Source: Paramacrobiotus richtersi (Eukaryota; Tardigrada; Eutardigrada; Parachela; Macrobiotidae). From it: DNA of 43,466 nucleotides. The stretch is taken from the NCBI GenBank assembly GCA_034698045.1, contig JAQGAU010000081.1, positions 1 to 43,466 of the forward strand, read 5' to 3'. Shown here one piece after another: positions 11,429-24,735 of this stretch (position 1 is the first letter of the stretch; every line of letters starts with the position of its first letter). The notes under the pieces were generated by a model. That model had not been told where the DNA came from, did no database searches, and worked only from the letters and a program-made list of their open reading frames with translations. Position numbers and translations under genes: made by a program.

Positions 11429-14400
11429 ACTAGTTATCGCGCAGCATACGTCACGCTCTTGTGCGAAAATGTATAATGCATACTGTAAGCACTGTCTCCA
11501 CTTCCACTTTCTATAATACAAATGAGAGATAAATACATGATGGTATTGCTGTGTGCTGCGTCTGTTACCTGTGGTTAATGTATGCACGTACGCCGCGTAA
11601 GCGGCCGCTATCTTCAATCGCCAAAAGTACAATCCAACGTACAATCCACACAATATGAGCAGAACAATCAGGGTTCCGATCAGTACTGGTATACTGACAG
11701 TGTAGGGATTGGGATCGGCTCCACGAATGCGGATGACGAATTCCAAATCGAACAGGCAATAAGTCGTCACATCCGGTAAACCACTAAGAAACACATTCTG
11801 AATAAGAGCGTAACCTTTCGTCACCAGTTGCATAACATACCCGTTTGTCACGCGAACCAAAAAGTTGATATGCGGCTCATCCGCGATGGAGATCTTTGGG
11901 TCTCCGCATGGAGATTCCGACGAGCAGATGAACTGGATTTTGCTGTGAAAGTGATCCAAGATGCGCGTGTCGTTTGCATTCAACGGGCTTTCGTTTAGCG
12001 GAATCCAAATCAGCTTTTTTGAGTTTGACCTTTACACACAACAATGAAATCCCTTAGAACACTGCATGAACTGATGAATTTGCCAACTACATACACACTG
12101 CGTCCAAACGGAATCGAGGCAAAAGGATGTTTTCAGTTGTCTGTTTTACTCACCCATCAGGAAGCTCAGTATTGTACAAAGACACTTCGGTTTCGTTGAA
12201 ACGCTGAATGTCTTTCGGATGGCCCAGTCCAAACCCGGTGATAAACATCCGGTACTGCCCAGTGAAATTGTACCCCTGATTTCCCGCGTGATCGACCAGT
12301 TCCAGGAACAGATTCACACCTGTCATGTTCACCTTGAAGTTGTATGGATTTTAGGAAGAATGTACTTCTAAGCTTCTTACTTCCGCTGTGGTCGATACAT
12401 GGCATATTCGGCTCGGGATCCGTACAGTCAAAATTGGTTTTGTTGGTGGTACTGGAAACGAGGACTAAGTGCCAGTTGTACTGGAGTTCCGTGGCTGGAA
12501 GGCAGCCGATGTGGATTGTAGTTTCGTACAGCGCCTGAAACCACGACATCCGTCATGTTACTCGTATTCTGTATGTGTATGATTTATTTAAACCTGGGTG
12601 ATTTACTTGAATTCGTTGAACTGTCTTGATATGTACAGCAATACATACTTTATTTGGATAGCACTCCGAAGGTTGCGGGATGATTAACGAGAAGGCTTCT
12701 TTGACCAAATTGCCACCAGGTGGCGCCGGGGTTAGCGTGCCCATTTCTTGCAACGTAATCTATGGATATGACGAAACCGAAATGCAGTTTATAATTGTGT
12801 AAGTTTTATGAAAAACAGAGAAAAAGCAAAAAAATGTCTGTGTATACCTTGTATGATAAAATCCGCTTCTCAGGATCGTACGAAGCTTCCGTTGTTCCTC
12901 TGATTAGCGAGCCGTTCTCCATTCGGAAGGATATCTGCGGGAAATCCGCATCCTGGACTCCAAAGCTCCCTAACAAATGAAAGCGGAAAACGTCACGATT
13001 TGCACAATTCAGCTGTTCTACAAACTCCTCTGCATACCGACCGCTCCAAGGTTCGAACAAGTTTCAGGTGACTTCTACTCTATCAAAGTTTTGCTGAAGT
13101 ACTAAAGTCATAATTAAGCCAGCCGCCGTGATTACCGTGATACAGTGGCGAAAAAGAGGACAAAAATAGGTGCAATTACTCTAATAGTCTTGAAATTACT
13201 AAGCGTTGCTGCTTCAACAGTATACTTTCTTACTCATCGACACAGAAATAATACTGGAAGATTGGTTTAAAATTACAGCGGAATTCCACATTGTATAAAC
13301 TTGCCTACCGGATGGAACAAAATCGGATATCGACACCGTCACAGCGATCGCGTCTCCCCGGTCAATAAAGATCCTATGCGGGAATTCGGCGAACACTTCA
13401 TCATCATCGGCTAGCTGGGCATTTTGATTGTCCCTGTCCAGAATCACAATTCGGTTCGGTTCTGAGCGGGCAATCATTTTTTCGAACTGCCATTTAGTGG
13501 GCATTGGAGAAGCGTCAAAGTAGCCGGAAACGTGCTCCATGTAGCCGGCGTCGCTGGATGTGTAGTTGTTGTCCATGCTCATAACGGAATAGCTGAGCAA
13601 AGTCTGAACGGTTGCAGAATATACCGTGGCTATGACTGGCTGCAGTGGGACAGTCTGGCCAGATCGTGGTTTGTGGAAACGGTAATACTAAGGAAAGACC
13701 AGAGTTTAATACAGGTTAGACACGAATGGATCGCGGAATGGCATGACATTGGGATCACAAACAGGACAGTATCCCACTACTGCCGTTATTGATGAATGTA
13801 GAACAAAGCTCGACTTCACGATGTTAGAGAAACAGTGTCTGTTTTCCCAGCACCTTATGGTTTGTTCTGCATTTGTAACTTGTAAGTAACACGTAGAAGG
13901 GGAATATTTGTTCCAGGTTAAGATTCCATTGAGTAGATCGTAGATACTCAAATTGATTAAACTTTGAGACCCTTAAAAAAAATCCGAAGCGACCAGCTTT
14001 CAGACTCGTCCAAGAACATTACCTCTAGTCGTTCCAGGAAATGTCGCCGGCCGACCTTGACCTGCACCTGTGGACAGTCTTTCGCCGAAAAGCTCCTTAC
14101 CGAAGGCGTGCCCGAGATCACTCCCAGCATGGAACTGGATAGGGATGCGATGATTTCCGTGTAAAGCAGAGGAATGCGCAACGCTTCCCAGGATCCGGTC
14201 GTGTTCACAACACCGAAAACCTGGAACAGATCCAGCATACACGGGGAAAATGCAGTAGCGATAGCTAAAACGCGTACTTGAACGGGACTGCCGAACCAGT
14301 CAAAGTATATCGTCAAAAGGCTCTTTTCAGGAGCACTGCGCTGCCAGGCCTGGGCTAGAGCGGAGTCTTTGGTAGATAGCATTAAGGACATTTCCCAGGC

Positions 14401-17400
14401 TGAAGTTGGGTACACTTTGTGGAACACTGGTTGGCTCCAAGTGCTGACCCAAATCTGTTGCGAAAACCAACTTGAAACCACACTAGAGACTTGTCTTTAG
14501 ATCTATTCAGTCTGTACTTTTGTATGTGCCTGAGATGGTGCGTCGCGCTTGTACAGATTTCCGTACTAAGCGCTATTGTGTAGGTTTTCAAGAAAAACAA
14601 CGCTAGAGTAGCTCCAGACTTTAATCATTTCGAAATATGGCTCAGCAGCGCGCTAGCACAACCCGCTAACGAAACAATAACGATTTTGGCACACTAACCT
14701 CGTCTTCCATGTTGTCCGAAGTGGCAGTCATAATCAGCAGTCGACTTCCCGATTTAGACACCTGGACAGTGCTAACGGCCCGACCGGGTGGGAATGACGA
14801 AAAGTACTTCCACGACAAACCCCCATCCGAACTACCAAAGTACACACCATGAATTTACTGGTTCTTCGTCGGAACATTCGTTCTACCTGAAGTAGATCGC
14901 ATTCCCAATAGCATAGTACTCTTTAGCGATGACATCCGATCTGATCACTCGTAAAATGGTCGTTGGAACATTCGTCAACGCGGTCTGGTTAGTGACCACA
15001 GTAAACGGAAGGTTCTTGTCGACCACGGGAATAAACGCGGGCAAACAGGATCGCAGAGTCACCGAATGGGAAGGATCTACATAAAACCATAATATGATTT
15101 AGCACACTTTCGTTGCTTAATGAACTGCTCTGTTCGTACCGATTGTGATAAGGCAGTGCTTTGAGGTCTCTGTATTATCCGGTGAAGTGGGCATCACAGC
15201 GCCCATCAGTGCCAAGACACCGCGCGATGTTACTTCGACAACGTCCACGATAGTGTACATAGAATAACCGGGTAGGATGCGCTCCACTGCAGCAGCGAAA
15301 TCCGCGCTGGATAAGGCAGTTGTGAAAACGAGAGTTCCATCTGTACAAATGCAGTGAATAAAGTTTAACATGCATATCACTCTTCTGCCTCTCCAATAAC
15401 AGCATTTGTATTAGCTCACGACAAGATTACGTAAGTCAGATTACCAAACTGTGTGAGAACCTAGACAAACGGAACATAGCATAAATTTTGGAAAAGTTGA
15501 TTAACATCTACCTGGCAATGCTGCTACTGCAGTACGCGTGTAGCCGGCAGGAATGTTTGCCTGTTTGGTGTTTGTGCATCAAACACTTTTTACAAACACC
15601 AAAAAGTGTTTGATCTATGGTTAGGAGATGCGGCCGGCAGGAACGTTTGTACGAAATCTGTGCGTTGTACGTTTTGGGAAACTTGTGTGGTTTCACAGTC
15701 TTCATATCCGGCCAGGTACGTAATATGACAGAAGTTAAGTAACGTAATGTTTGTGAAAATGTGGAAGCGAGCATCAGTCACCGGAATCTTTGTGTTTTTA
15801 CAATCTCGTTATTATCGTAAAAACTTTTAAGGAAATCATAGTATTTAAAGTAATTAAATGCTTTACTAATGCACATCACTCCAATACGTTTGGAGTTACG
15901 CCCATTTTCTGTATGATGAGTCAGTCTGACTTAACTATACATCCAATTTTATCAAGCAACATATCATTTTGAAGCTCAAACATTGTAGTTTTGCAATGAA
16001 AGTTTAAAACCGAAGAAAACTAATCCATTCACGAGAATCGGACATTTTACTGGGAAACCAATGGGAGACGAGACACAGAGTTGTGAAACGTATTGGACGT
16101 GTGGGTTGACTGCCAGTTCCATTGGAACTCGCTTTTAGTGGTGATGGCTTACCGTAATGGAAATCGTGTGATAACTGTATTGAACGGGCACTGTTTCGTT
16201 CAATACAAATAAATTCAATACAATTTCTTTAAATACTTAAATAAAATAAATGTATTACAGTATCAGCAATCTGTTATATTAGCGCAATTTTGCGCGGGAA
16301 AGGTATCGCGCAAAACGACGCGTATCCAGTTATAAAGGTCACTTCGAAATCTATTACTGTTCCAGTAAAAATCTACGGCTTTTCTTTTACAAACATTGTT
16401 CACTGAAACACCAAAGGCTATTTTTACTCACTTGGAGTAAAATATGGCGCGGTATGAATTTCGCCAACGTCCGTCAGAACAGCAAGATAAATTCCATCCA
16501 ATGCATCTAACTGTGGAACGATAATCCTGGTTACACACTTCGGCAAAATGACGCTTTCCTTGGGTACGTTGGCCCACTTCTTTACTCCTCGAGCGGAAAG
16601 CAGTTGTACCAAACCAAACTACAACCCACACCAATCACAACACGACAGTTCTTTGTTCAGTTAAGCCGTACATTCGTCGCTAGCAGCAGTCGGTCGTGAA
16701 GCACCGCATGGCGAAATATCCACGGCCTATCCGGGTCCACACTGCAGATCTCCTTAGCACTCGGCCGCTTGGTCAAATTGAGCATTTCAATGGTTTTCCA
16801 ATCGTTCAGAGTGTAGAAGAACACACTGCCTGTACCGGGAACGAGAACCTTCGGCAGAGGCATGGAGGAGACGCTGTTGGGCGTGTCGGTTGGAAAGGGC
16901 CATGGAAAACTGTGGACCGTTGCGCGGGTTATTCCCAAGAGTCCGTTTTGGTCGGGTTGGTCCAGAAATTCCCAGTTGAGTAAAAACCTGTAAAATTGTC
17001 ATTGAACAGTGAGTTAACCGGATGTTCCAGGTACACATTTCTGGAAAACGTAAACTTTTCGGGAAAGAACAAAATCTATTGGACAACGTCTTCATTTTCG
17101 CTTTGTGGCATAGCGAAAATGTGACAAAAAGCGGTTTTATTTACCGATTTGATTTTGGTTCTGGAACGTTTCCTGAGCTCTGGACCGTAACATCAATAGT
17201 GAGGACGTTGTCGTTAACGGGGAGCGGGACCAGCCAGTAAAGTGCGGGAGGCGATTTGGAGGCACTTTCAAGTCCTTCTAACAACACCATAGTAGTATTG
17301 CAGCGAGATTGCACTGGGTTACTTTACATCAAATGGTTTGTCGTACGCAGTTGAGTAGGGTCACTCACGTCAACTAGAACACCTTCCACCTCTAAAAGCT

Positions 17401-18122
17401 GCCGTTTGGTAATCCGGAGAGTGTTGTCTGCAAGACGAAAAGTGTTTATGTGAAAGAATTTCACTCGCTAGAAGTTGATAACTTGGCTAAGATGGTTTCA
17501 AAGCAAGCTTCTATCGCGGTTTGAAATGTGCAATGTTTGATTCCAGTCTACGCCATCATATGGGAACTGTATTGCGATGTTCCGCGTTGACTGGGTTTGA
17601 TAATATTTTGCATGTAAACTTCAAAAGATGTCCTCGGAATCGGTCTTACCATCGAAAGACGTGAGACGTAGCAGTACTCGCGGATTGCAGTCGATAGAGC
17701 CCATGTTCAATATCTGAGTGTGGGTATCCTAAAGAAAGTGGTGCGTGACACTCTTCGTGCCATTCACTATGACAGTATTCCACATACTCCCGAATCGCAG
17801 TGCAAATCAAGTCTCATGAAATTGGGGAACCCAAAGAACCCCTGTAAACAACATTCAGACAGTAATCCGAAGCGCAAGGAATGATAACATTACTGGAACG
17901 CACTTGAGTTGTTTGATTACTCCTGTCAGTAAAGAAATCCACATGTGCAGTCTTGAGAATGTCAGTCAGGTTCTTTAGAGGTGCGCCTGGGCGCAAGTAG
18001 GGTTTCGATTCCAAAGTAAAGCTGTCAACAATCTCATGGTGCCAACGACACGATTTCAACGACAACGATGAAGCAGCAATTGCTGATACTAAAGAAAACA
18101 AGGTTCTTATCAAGGTATGCAT
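11402..18122 (-). CDS. CATSPERB: CatSper channel auxiliary subunit beta
   Basis: About 17 exons. Starts at ATG 18122 with a signal peptide (MHTLIRTLFSLVSAIAASSL). Exons I could place include 18122-17840, 17427-17369, 17277-17145, 16987-16672, 16618-16432, 15340-15140, 15076-14887 and about 14501-14025, 13610-13310, 12970-12850, 12755-12640, 12525-12395, 12335-12152, 12025-11402. CATSPERB is a single-TM subunit of the sperm CatSper calcium channel. Key matches to the mammalian protein: HIGCLPATELQYN with FDCTDPEPNMPC, the GYNFTGQYRMFITG block, LIWIPLNES before SSESPCGD, and DVTTYCLFDLEFVIRIRG just before the TM (IPVLIGTLIVLLILCGLYVG). A 57-nt intron splits that last exon. Some junctions (exons 1/2, about 14.87 kb, about 14.5 kb) do not join in phase, so small assembly errors or wrong boundaries are possible there. 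Confidence 0.85.
15543..15648 (-). repeat. Hairpin insert flanked by 16-bp direct repeats inside CATSPERB
   Basis: Two 16-bp copies (GCCGGCAGGAATGTTT at 15543-15558, GCCGGCAGGAACGTTT at 15633-15648) flank a segment with a perfect 14-bp inverted repeat (15578-15591 and 15601-15614, 9-nt loop). The frame feeding the next CATSPERB exon (NIPAGYTRTAVAALP) continues into the first copy, and the insert contains stops in that frame. The direct repeats look like a target-site duplication of a small hairpin element. Confidence 0.5.
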
Positions 18123-19671
18123 TTCTTGTTCTTGCAATTAAGCTGCTAGAAGCACCACCACATATCTGTACGAGGGTATTTGAGGTTGCTCGCCTTTACA
18201 TAACAATTTTGACGTAGTTTGCTCTGTATTGGTTACTCTGGCAACAAGCAGCTGATTCGCCCAAACAGATCCTGGCTTATACGTATGCAGTGAGATTCGT
18301 CTCTTTTCTCGTGATTTACTAAAATATTACGGTATTACCGAACTACCCCGTTCAGCATTACAGCAGGTTCAGGATCTTTTCACGCGTTAATGCCTCCGGA
18401 ACCCAGTCACAGTGTCCGTGTAACGCTTACGAACAGCTTTGGTATTCCGTAACAACTGGTACCAGCTGCAACAATCTATATAGATAACTATGAGAAAGGA
18501 TGCATCAAAATTTGTAATTGGGGATTTCAGACTTATTATGCAGTAGAGTTTCGGGGAAAAAGATGTGATCTGCTAAACAAATAACGCATTTTTTGCGTTA
18601 GATCACTGAAACGTTCGATCACTGCCCGGTGTACCGGTAGAAATCTAAAATTGTTCCTTCAAGCAGATACAAAAATTAAACATATACCGGATCAGAACAG
18701 GTAGTTACATAACGGGGAATGGTCGTTTCATGTTTTCTTACGAGTACAGACTGTTGTGTGTGTTGACTACAGTTGTGGACAGCAAAGAGCTGGATGCAAT
18801 GTTTTCCGGTTTTTTAGTTGTGTTCCGTTCAGAAGCGAAGTCTGTTAGTATGTCTTTATTGCGTTAAAATTAATTTCATTATGCCGTCAAGTACGGTACA
18901 GACTGTATAACAAGAAAATCTGATAATCGTCATGCTGGAAGTTTAAGTACACATGGAAATAATTAAAATTTGACAGTCGAGCTTCTGTATCGAGCAAACC
19001 TTGGACGAAGCGGAAACAGTGCTGAAAGGCTTGAAAGCGAGTACGAAAAATGAAAACGATGCTGTGAAACACAGTTCATTGCCAGTTCGTATACTCTGTA
19101 GGAATACTTCCCTGTTCGTGCCTTTCTCGATCTGTTGCTAATGTTGTACTAAAATCGCAGCTTTTTGCATTTTGTCGCCGGAAGCACATATCCCTCACTT
19201 CCGCTCCGTGAAGTTTTTAGCGCACCTTGGAAACAGTCATAACTATAAGACCGTTTCCTCCTGATCAGCGTCACACTTGTATTTTGTTCCTACCCCAAAG
19301 CTGTTTCGCCAAATAATAAAGTACATATATGATTGTTGAATCATATAGATTTCAGATGGGTACAGTTAAACGTTACCCAGACTGTATAACGGAGAAAACA
19401 ATGCTCAGTTCAACCGTTAACTGCTGTGCGTACTGTCCTGCATTACGTAGTTCACACAACGCACGGACGCCTTTCGGAGACCATGCACTCGATGGGAATC
19501 TGGCGGATATATCCTGGCATAACGAAATTGACAGAAGGTAGCGATATTACAAGGTGTATCCAGTTTTCCTACTGTTCCACATGATTCTTAAGTCTTTGCA
19601 ATGAAACATAGTATGATTCGCAAGCTTAAAGGCAGAATGCGACTATGTGTTGTTCTTAAGTTACAACCATT
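18123..19671. other. Intergenic, CATSPERB upstream region
   Basis: No coding signal I trust. Contains the CATSPERB promoter side (just above 18122). Frames present are short and without splice or family support. Confidence 0.4.
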
Positions 19672-21192
19672 ATGATTTATTCCGAGCTACAAACTTTTAT
19701 TAGACAGAATGGTAATAATAACATTTACGAACAATGCAGTGTTTATAAGCAGAAATTCGCTTATGACAGGCTGAAAGAAATCACGGAAAATGGCTCAACT
19801 GATCGTTCACAGTCTAGACGGCACCTGGAAATGTCGCCTACCGACGCACTCAGTTCTTCTTCCATTGCCGAAGATCTTCGAAGAAGCATCAACACCATGC
19901 AGTCAGAAAAACGGGAACTGGAGCGCGCTTATTCTGAACTTGTCAACAACGTAGCCAAAATCAGGTGGGCAGCTTGTTTCTGGAGCCATGTATGTTTCTC
20001 CCATCTTCGAACGAATACAGTCAAGCTTTTCTTGAAGACAGAAAGATCACGAGCGATATATGGCCTCTGTGAACGATATCCTGGAGAAGATGTGCCAGGC
20101 TAACCAAACGATTCTTCAAAAGGAGATTGCTCAGCACGATCAAGCACACGAAATCCGCCTAAAGTACACTAACCGTTTTTATCGTACTCAAGAAAAACTT
20201 CCAGGAAATTTATTTGCAGTGATCTGAAAAGCAAACTCGCAACATGTTACGAAGAGAGATCTCTACTGGAAAGTAAACTTCAGGTGTTCCACAACGAGAA
20301 ACTCCAACTGCGAGGAGAGTAAGAATCACTAGAAAACTTGGTGAAAGGTCACTCTTGTCTAACTTCTGGGTTGTTAGGTTAAGTAAGCTTCATACGAACT
20401 GTCACCAGAAATATGAAGAGATGGAAGCATGCGCTCAGGCGAAAGCTCTGGAAGCCGAGCACAACTTTGCCAGGTACAAAGACGCCGAGCAGAAGATGAA
20501 GCATATTCTCCCGCTGTTTGAGCAAGTAGACAAACTGAAGCAGGAATCATCTGACGTTAGAAAGCATGCCGAAGAGGAGAAAAAGCTGCTACTGTATCAG
20601 TTGCACGAGGTTGGCGCGTGCTTCTTAATAATTTTGCTCTAAAATTGTAATTATGCAAAATCCCGATCTTTTAGATGGAGATGCAGATGGAGAAAACGAA
20701 GACAGAAATGATGCAAAGCAAAACGTCAAGCGAAGAACGCCTTAATCAGCTGGAGAACAATGCAGTCGGCTTGAAACACACCATCAAGCACCTTTCAGAA
20801 CTGTACAGGTATTGAGCAAACGTAGTATGTGGTCGGGAATATTCTTCTGTTAATGGAAGATTCTTCATTGGTAGAACGGAAAAGCAAGCCAATGACGGAT
20901 TGCGAAGGCTACGCGACGATTTATTGCATAGCAAAGAAATCAAACCTTTAACCAAGGTTCGTCTCAAACATACCATAAACTGTGGAAACTCAACGCTCAT
21001 TTTTTTAGTTGTCTGGCGCGCATTCGTATGACCACCTTAGTCAGAAAAAGGTTGGAAGGAAACCGCATCGCCAAGGTGGAACAAGTAAGTACTTGTCGTC
21101 ATTTATTGAGAATTATCACCAGAATATATCAATATCACCATCGATTTGGTGCCCAGATAGCGATTCTACGACATGACATGGACCCGAAATAA
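19672..21192 (+). CDS. Coiled-coil protein, unknown
   Basis: Exons run to about 19963, then about 20041-20169, 20220-20319, 20380-20609, 20674-20809, 20874-20956, 21009-21086 and 21158-21192 (TAA). Most junctions keep phase. The translation is almost all Glu/Lys/Gln-rich heptad-like coil (for example NDILEKMCQANQTILQKEI, LLESKLQVFHNEKLQL, EQVDKLKQESSDVRKHAEEE), about 330 aa in all. The start is uncertain: ATG at 19672 or an internal ATG near MSPTDALSS. The junction into the penultimate exon is one base out of phase, though its frame (RIRMTTLVRKRLEGNRIAKV) joins well to the last exon. No family is recognisable by eye. Its place between CatSper and axonemal genes hints at a ciliary or sperm role (inference only). 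Confidence 0.6.
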
Positions 21193-22343
21193 ACCAAGCG
21201 CGAGAACGCGCTGCTAATGTGGGACAACATGGATGAGCGGGTTTGAGCTTTCACCAAACAAGGATGCTGAAACTGGATGTAAACTAAAATCAGACTAAAG
21301 CCGAAAGACTAAAATCAGGATCTCTTTGTTTGGTGAAGAATTAGATTGGTTATCTCCTATCTGTCGGAAGAATCATAATTCCGCAACGATGCGTCGGTTC
21401 AAACGGCGATTGGATTTACGTGGATAAATTGTCTTGATGCAGTTGGCTACCAGATTTAGCCGATCAGTACTAGCTTGCGATTCTGTACAATAGAATATTG
21501 ATCAAGGCCTGAGTACCAGTGACCTTATCACGTGTCTCTGATATACTGCCAAAAAAAACACTGGCAGTCTGTAGCACTTGCTGTTCTGTTCTCATTCTTT
21601 ATGACATTACTATATCTTGCGGAATGTTCTTGTTCTTGTTGCTAGACAGCAGAATCCTTATAGAAAAGGACCGTCGCTTCAACAGAGTAACTGGCGTTGT
21701 TGATGGGATACAGTTTATAGTATGCGGAATGTTGTAACTTGTACAGTTCTGTAGGCTAAGGGTGCTACAATAACATGATTATTTACGTTGTTAAAGGTTG
21801 CTTCAGTTGCTACGGGATCAACTTGTAAGTATTCGAATTTGCAGGTTTATGACCAGAACCGAAGAATGCATGAGAGAATCCTGTGAAATTTTCCAGTAAT
21901 TTAGCATACAGTTCACAGTATCGCTGTTCTCTTGCAGAACCTATCAGAACATAATTATTATAAAAAGTGTACGTAGTATAAAATACTACAACGTTTTTCG
22001 TGCATGGTGTAATATAACTGCAGCAATCAATACTGATGTACGAGGTCGATTAAGTGAACAAATTTTGGAAGATCTGAAGATGTTTATTTGGCTGATCTGT
22101 GCGTTTAGCACCTAACCACTACGGGGAAATAACAGCACCCGTCGTACGCTATTGTCTTCGCAAGCAGAATGCCAGATTTAGCAATGGAAACCCCTAAATC
22201 GCAAAGTAAATACACTTAACCGCTTTCCGTCTCCAAGTTCACGTAGCTCATAAAATCCGTACTTCCGGTTAGCTGTAGTCGAACACCCATCGGAGGAATC
22301 TCCCGATCTGTGCATCACGAAGAAGACATGGACCGCGCCCAGA
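21193..22343. other. Intergenic with a small inverted repeat
   Basis: An imperfect inverted repeat pairs about 21249-21262 (TTTCACCAAACAA) with 21327-21338 (TTGTTTGGTGAA), as in a small hairpin or MITE remnant. A partial RFX X-box-like half site (GTTTCCAT on the minus strand, about 22184-22191) lies about 155 bp upstream of the DNAAF1 start. Otherwise nothing supported. Confidence 0.3.
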
Positions 22344-24167
22344 ATGACCCGAGAAAGTCTGCGGAAAGTTTGCCGTACTCTGAAATTGTACAATACACCC
22401 GAGCTCAACGATGTTCTCTATCTAAACCATCAGGGTAAGTGTAGCACAAGCAGGTCTCTGAAACTGCTTGGTAATAGTGTTAATAATTAAGGTTTTTCAA
22501 AGATTGAGAATCTGGACGAGTACACGGCTGTGCGCTGCCTATTCCTTGGTTCGAATGGGTTGGAGAAGATGGAAAAAATGGAGCATCTCACGGACCTTCG
22601 CAGTCTGTTTCTCCAGCACAACTTCCTCACCACCATCGAGAACCTGACGGAGAACGTGAAGCTGATCAATCTGAGTCTGAGCCATAATCGTATCGGCCGC
22701 TTACAACATCTCAGTAACTACTGCAGTCGCGGTCTTCTATTTTGTCTGTTAACCCGAGTCCTTGCTGTTAGGTCACCTGCCAGACTTGTGTTCGTTGGAA
22801 GTGGCGCATAATACATTAACTACGGTGGATGACATAGCCCACTTGGTGGAATGTCAGTCGCTGGAGATTTTGGACATTTCCAACAACCGACTGGATGATC
22901 CAAAGATTATTGATGTCCTAGCTGCTATGCCGAAGTTGAGCGTCCTGTATATGTCCGGAAACCCAGTCATTGCGAAAATTCCCAATTACCGAAAGACACT
23001 GATCTGTCGGATTTCCACGCTGAATCATTTGGACATGAATCCGGTGTTTCCCCGGGATCGAGCTTGTGCTGAAGCCTGGTAAGAGCTACTGCACGGCTTG
23101 CAAGCGCTTTAGATAGCGGCGACTTTATTCGTCAGAACTCTTAAGTGGCACGCTTGAAAATCCCAATAACGATATCTACAGGGCGGAATCTTCACATTTG
23201 TTGTGGTTAACGGTCCTGACAAAAGGATATGTGCGGTCTGATCAAGCAATACTTAATCATTATGCATTAATAATAACAACCAATGACAAACAGAAAGCCG
23301 CTTCCTAACCAATTCCCGTCATTACATCCCGAACTAAAGTTTTCGGACATTATAAAGTAATTTAATGCTTAGGTATCGTGGCGGAAAGGAAGCCGAATTG
23401 GAAGAACGCGCCGCCTGGATCGACAAAAATCATAAAGAAACGCAAGAAAGTGTCCAAAGTCAGTTAAACATGTAAAGTATAGCGAAATCCCTCTGTATAA
23501 CAAAAGATTATTTTTTTCCAGATCTGCTCGCGCTTAGAGTAAGCGCACAAGCTTGTAGAAGTGCTCTTGAAGACATCGTTACCACAGTACACCGGTGCGA
23601 TGCTCTGATTGAGAAACAGCTAACGGAAGAGACTACTTTGTACAACATGTACAAGTCTATCGAAACTGAACCGTAAGCATATACAATTAATGAGATGATC
23701 GGTATCTAACGGATGCCTTCTCTAAAGGCAACAAGAATGTCCGCTGGAAGTAAAGCCATCCAAAGAACAATGCCCTTACGGATTTCTGGAGGATGGGTGA
23801 GAAAACTTGAAAAAAGAAACTCAAGCAGTTAAAACATGTGCGTTTTTGTAGTCTTCCAGCCAACAGTGTGGACAAATTATCAACAATTTGTCAAGAGAAC
23901 CTTTTACCAGTTGTAGAGGAGCTCGAGCATCAGACGTTTGGCCAGAATTATCATCAGACGGAAGGGCAAACGGAAACACTGCCTACTATTCAAGAAACGG
24001 ACCGAAATTCGCTAGATTTTTCATTAGATACGAATCAATGCGAAGGGATCTTTGCGGGTGACAGTGCGAGCGATGCGGTCCAGCTGACCAAGGCGCTTTC
24101 CAAAATGTTCAGCTGGTCAAAAGAGGATTCTACAACCCTGTCCTGCGGTGATAACGGCCGTCTATGA
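22344..24167 (+). CDS. DNAAF1: Dynein axonemal assembly factor 1 (LRRC50)
   Basis: Seven exons, 22344-22434, 22492-22713, 22772-23078, 23373-23458, 23522-23672, 23728-23796 and 23852-24167, sum exactly to 414 codons. DNAAF1 is a cytoplasmic leucine-rich-repeat factor needed for preassembly of outer and inner dynein arms of motile cilia and flagella. The N-terminus ([16 protein letters not shown] then [18 protein letters not shown]) and five or so LRRs match the family, as does the LRR cap ([32 protein letters not shown]). The C-terminal part is short and divergent; the human protein (about 725 aa) has a long tail missing here. Upstream the frame stays open for about 90 nt without another ATG, so this start is preferred. 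Confidence 0.92.
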
Positions 24168-24735
24168 GACAGCGACGAAAGCACTATATACCCGTTTGGC
24201 AGCGGATCAGTACGACAGATGCCGCGGTCACGGAAGCCTTCAGTTGAAGTTATCGAAGACGACTGAATGATTTCGTGCTTTGCATTGCAGTATACAAGTT
24301 GCGTTCTATGTCGCTTAGAATCTAATGTGGAAAAGCGTTTTCTGTATAAAAAGAAGCCGATCACTTTGGTTAGGCGAAATGCAGTTTTCGGTATTCAGAA
24401 AAAAATGCTTTTTATATAATAATGAACCACTCCAGTAATACTAATAATCTTTATTACGCAAGCAGGTAGCCCATTATCGGCTATGGTTGACATTCATAAC
24501 TGATATCATCGGAGTTTAAACCTGGTGCGGTAGCGCAAACACACATGCAGCACCGCTATGAACCACAGACACTTTTAAAGAACAATACATCTCAACCCAC
24601 TATTGCAGAAGCAAAGCGTGCGCTGCCCTGACAAAAAAACATCCAGATGTAAAATTGCTTTAAAAAATTGATCTTAAGAATGCTTTCCACACCGTCCGAA
24701 GGGCCTGGCAACTATTTTTTGAATATTTTGCAGTC
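24168..24735. other. Intergenic
   Basis: 3' flank of DNAAF1, A/T-rich in parts. No feature supported. Confidence 0.4.

Noticed and set aside
1160..23925. Other GAGCTC (6-bp) sites, e.g. near 1169, 17176, 22401 and 23921
   Set aside because: None extends to GGAGCTCC; six-base sites at this density are expected by chance.
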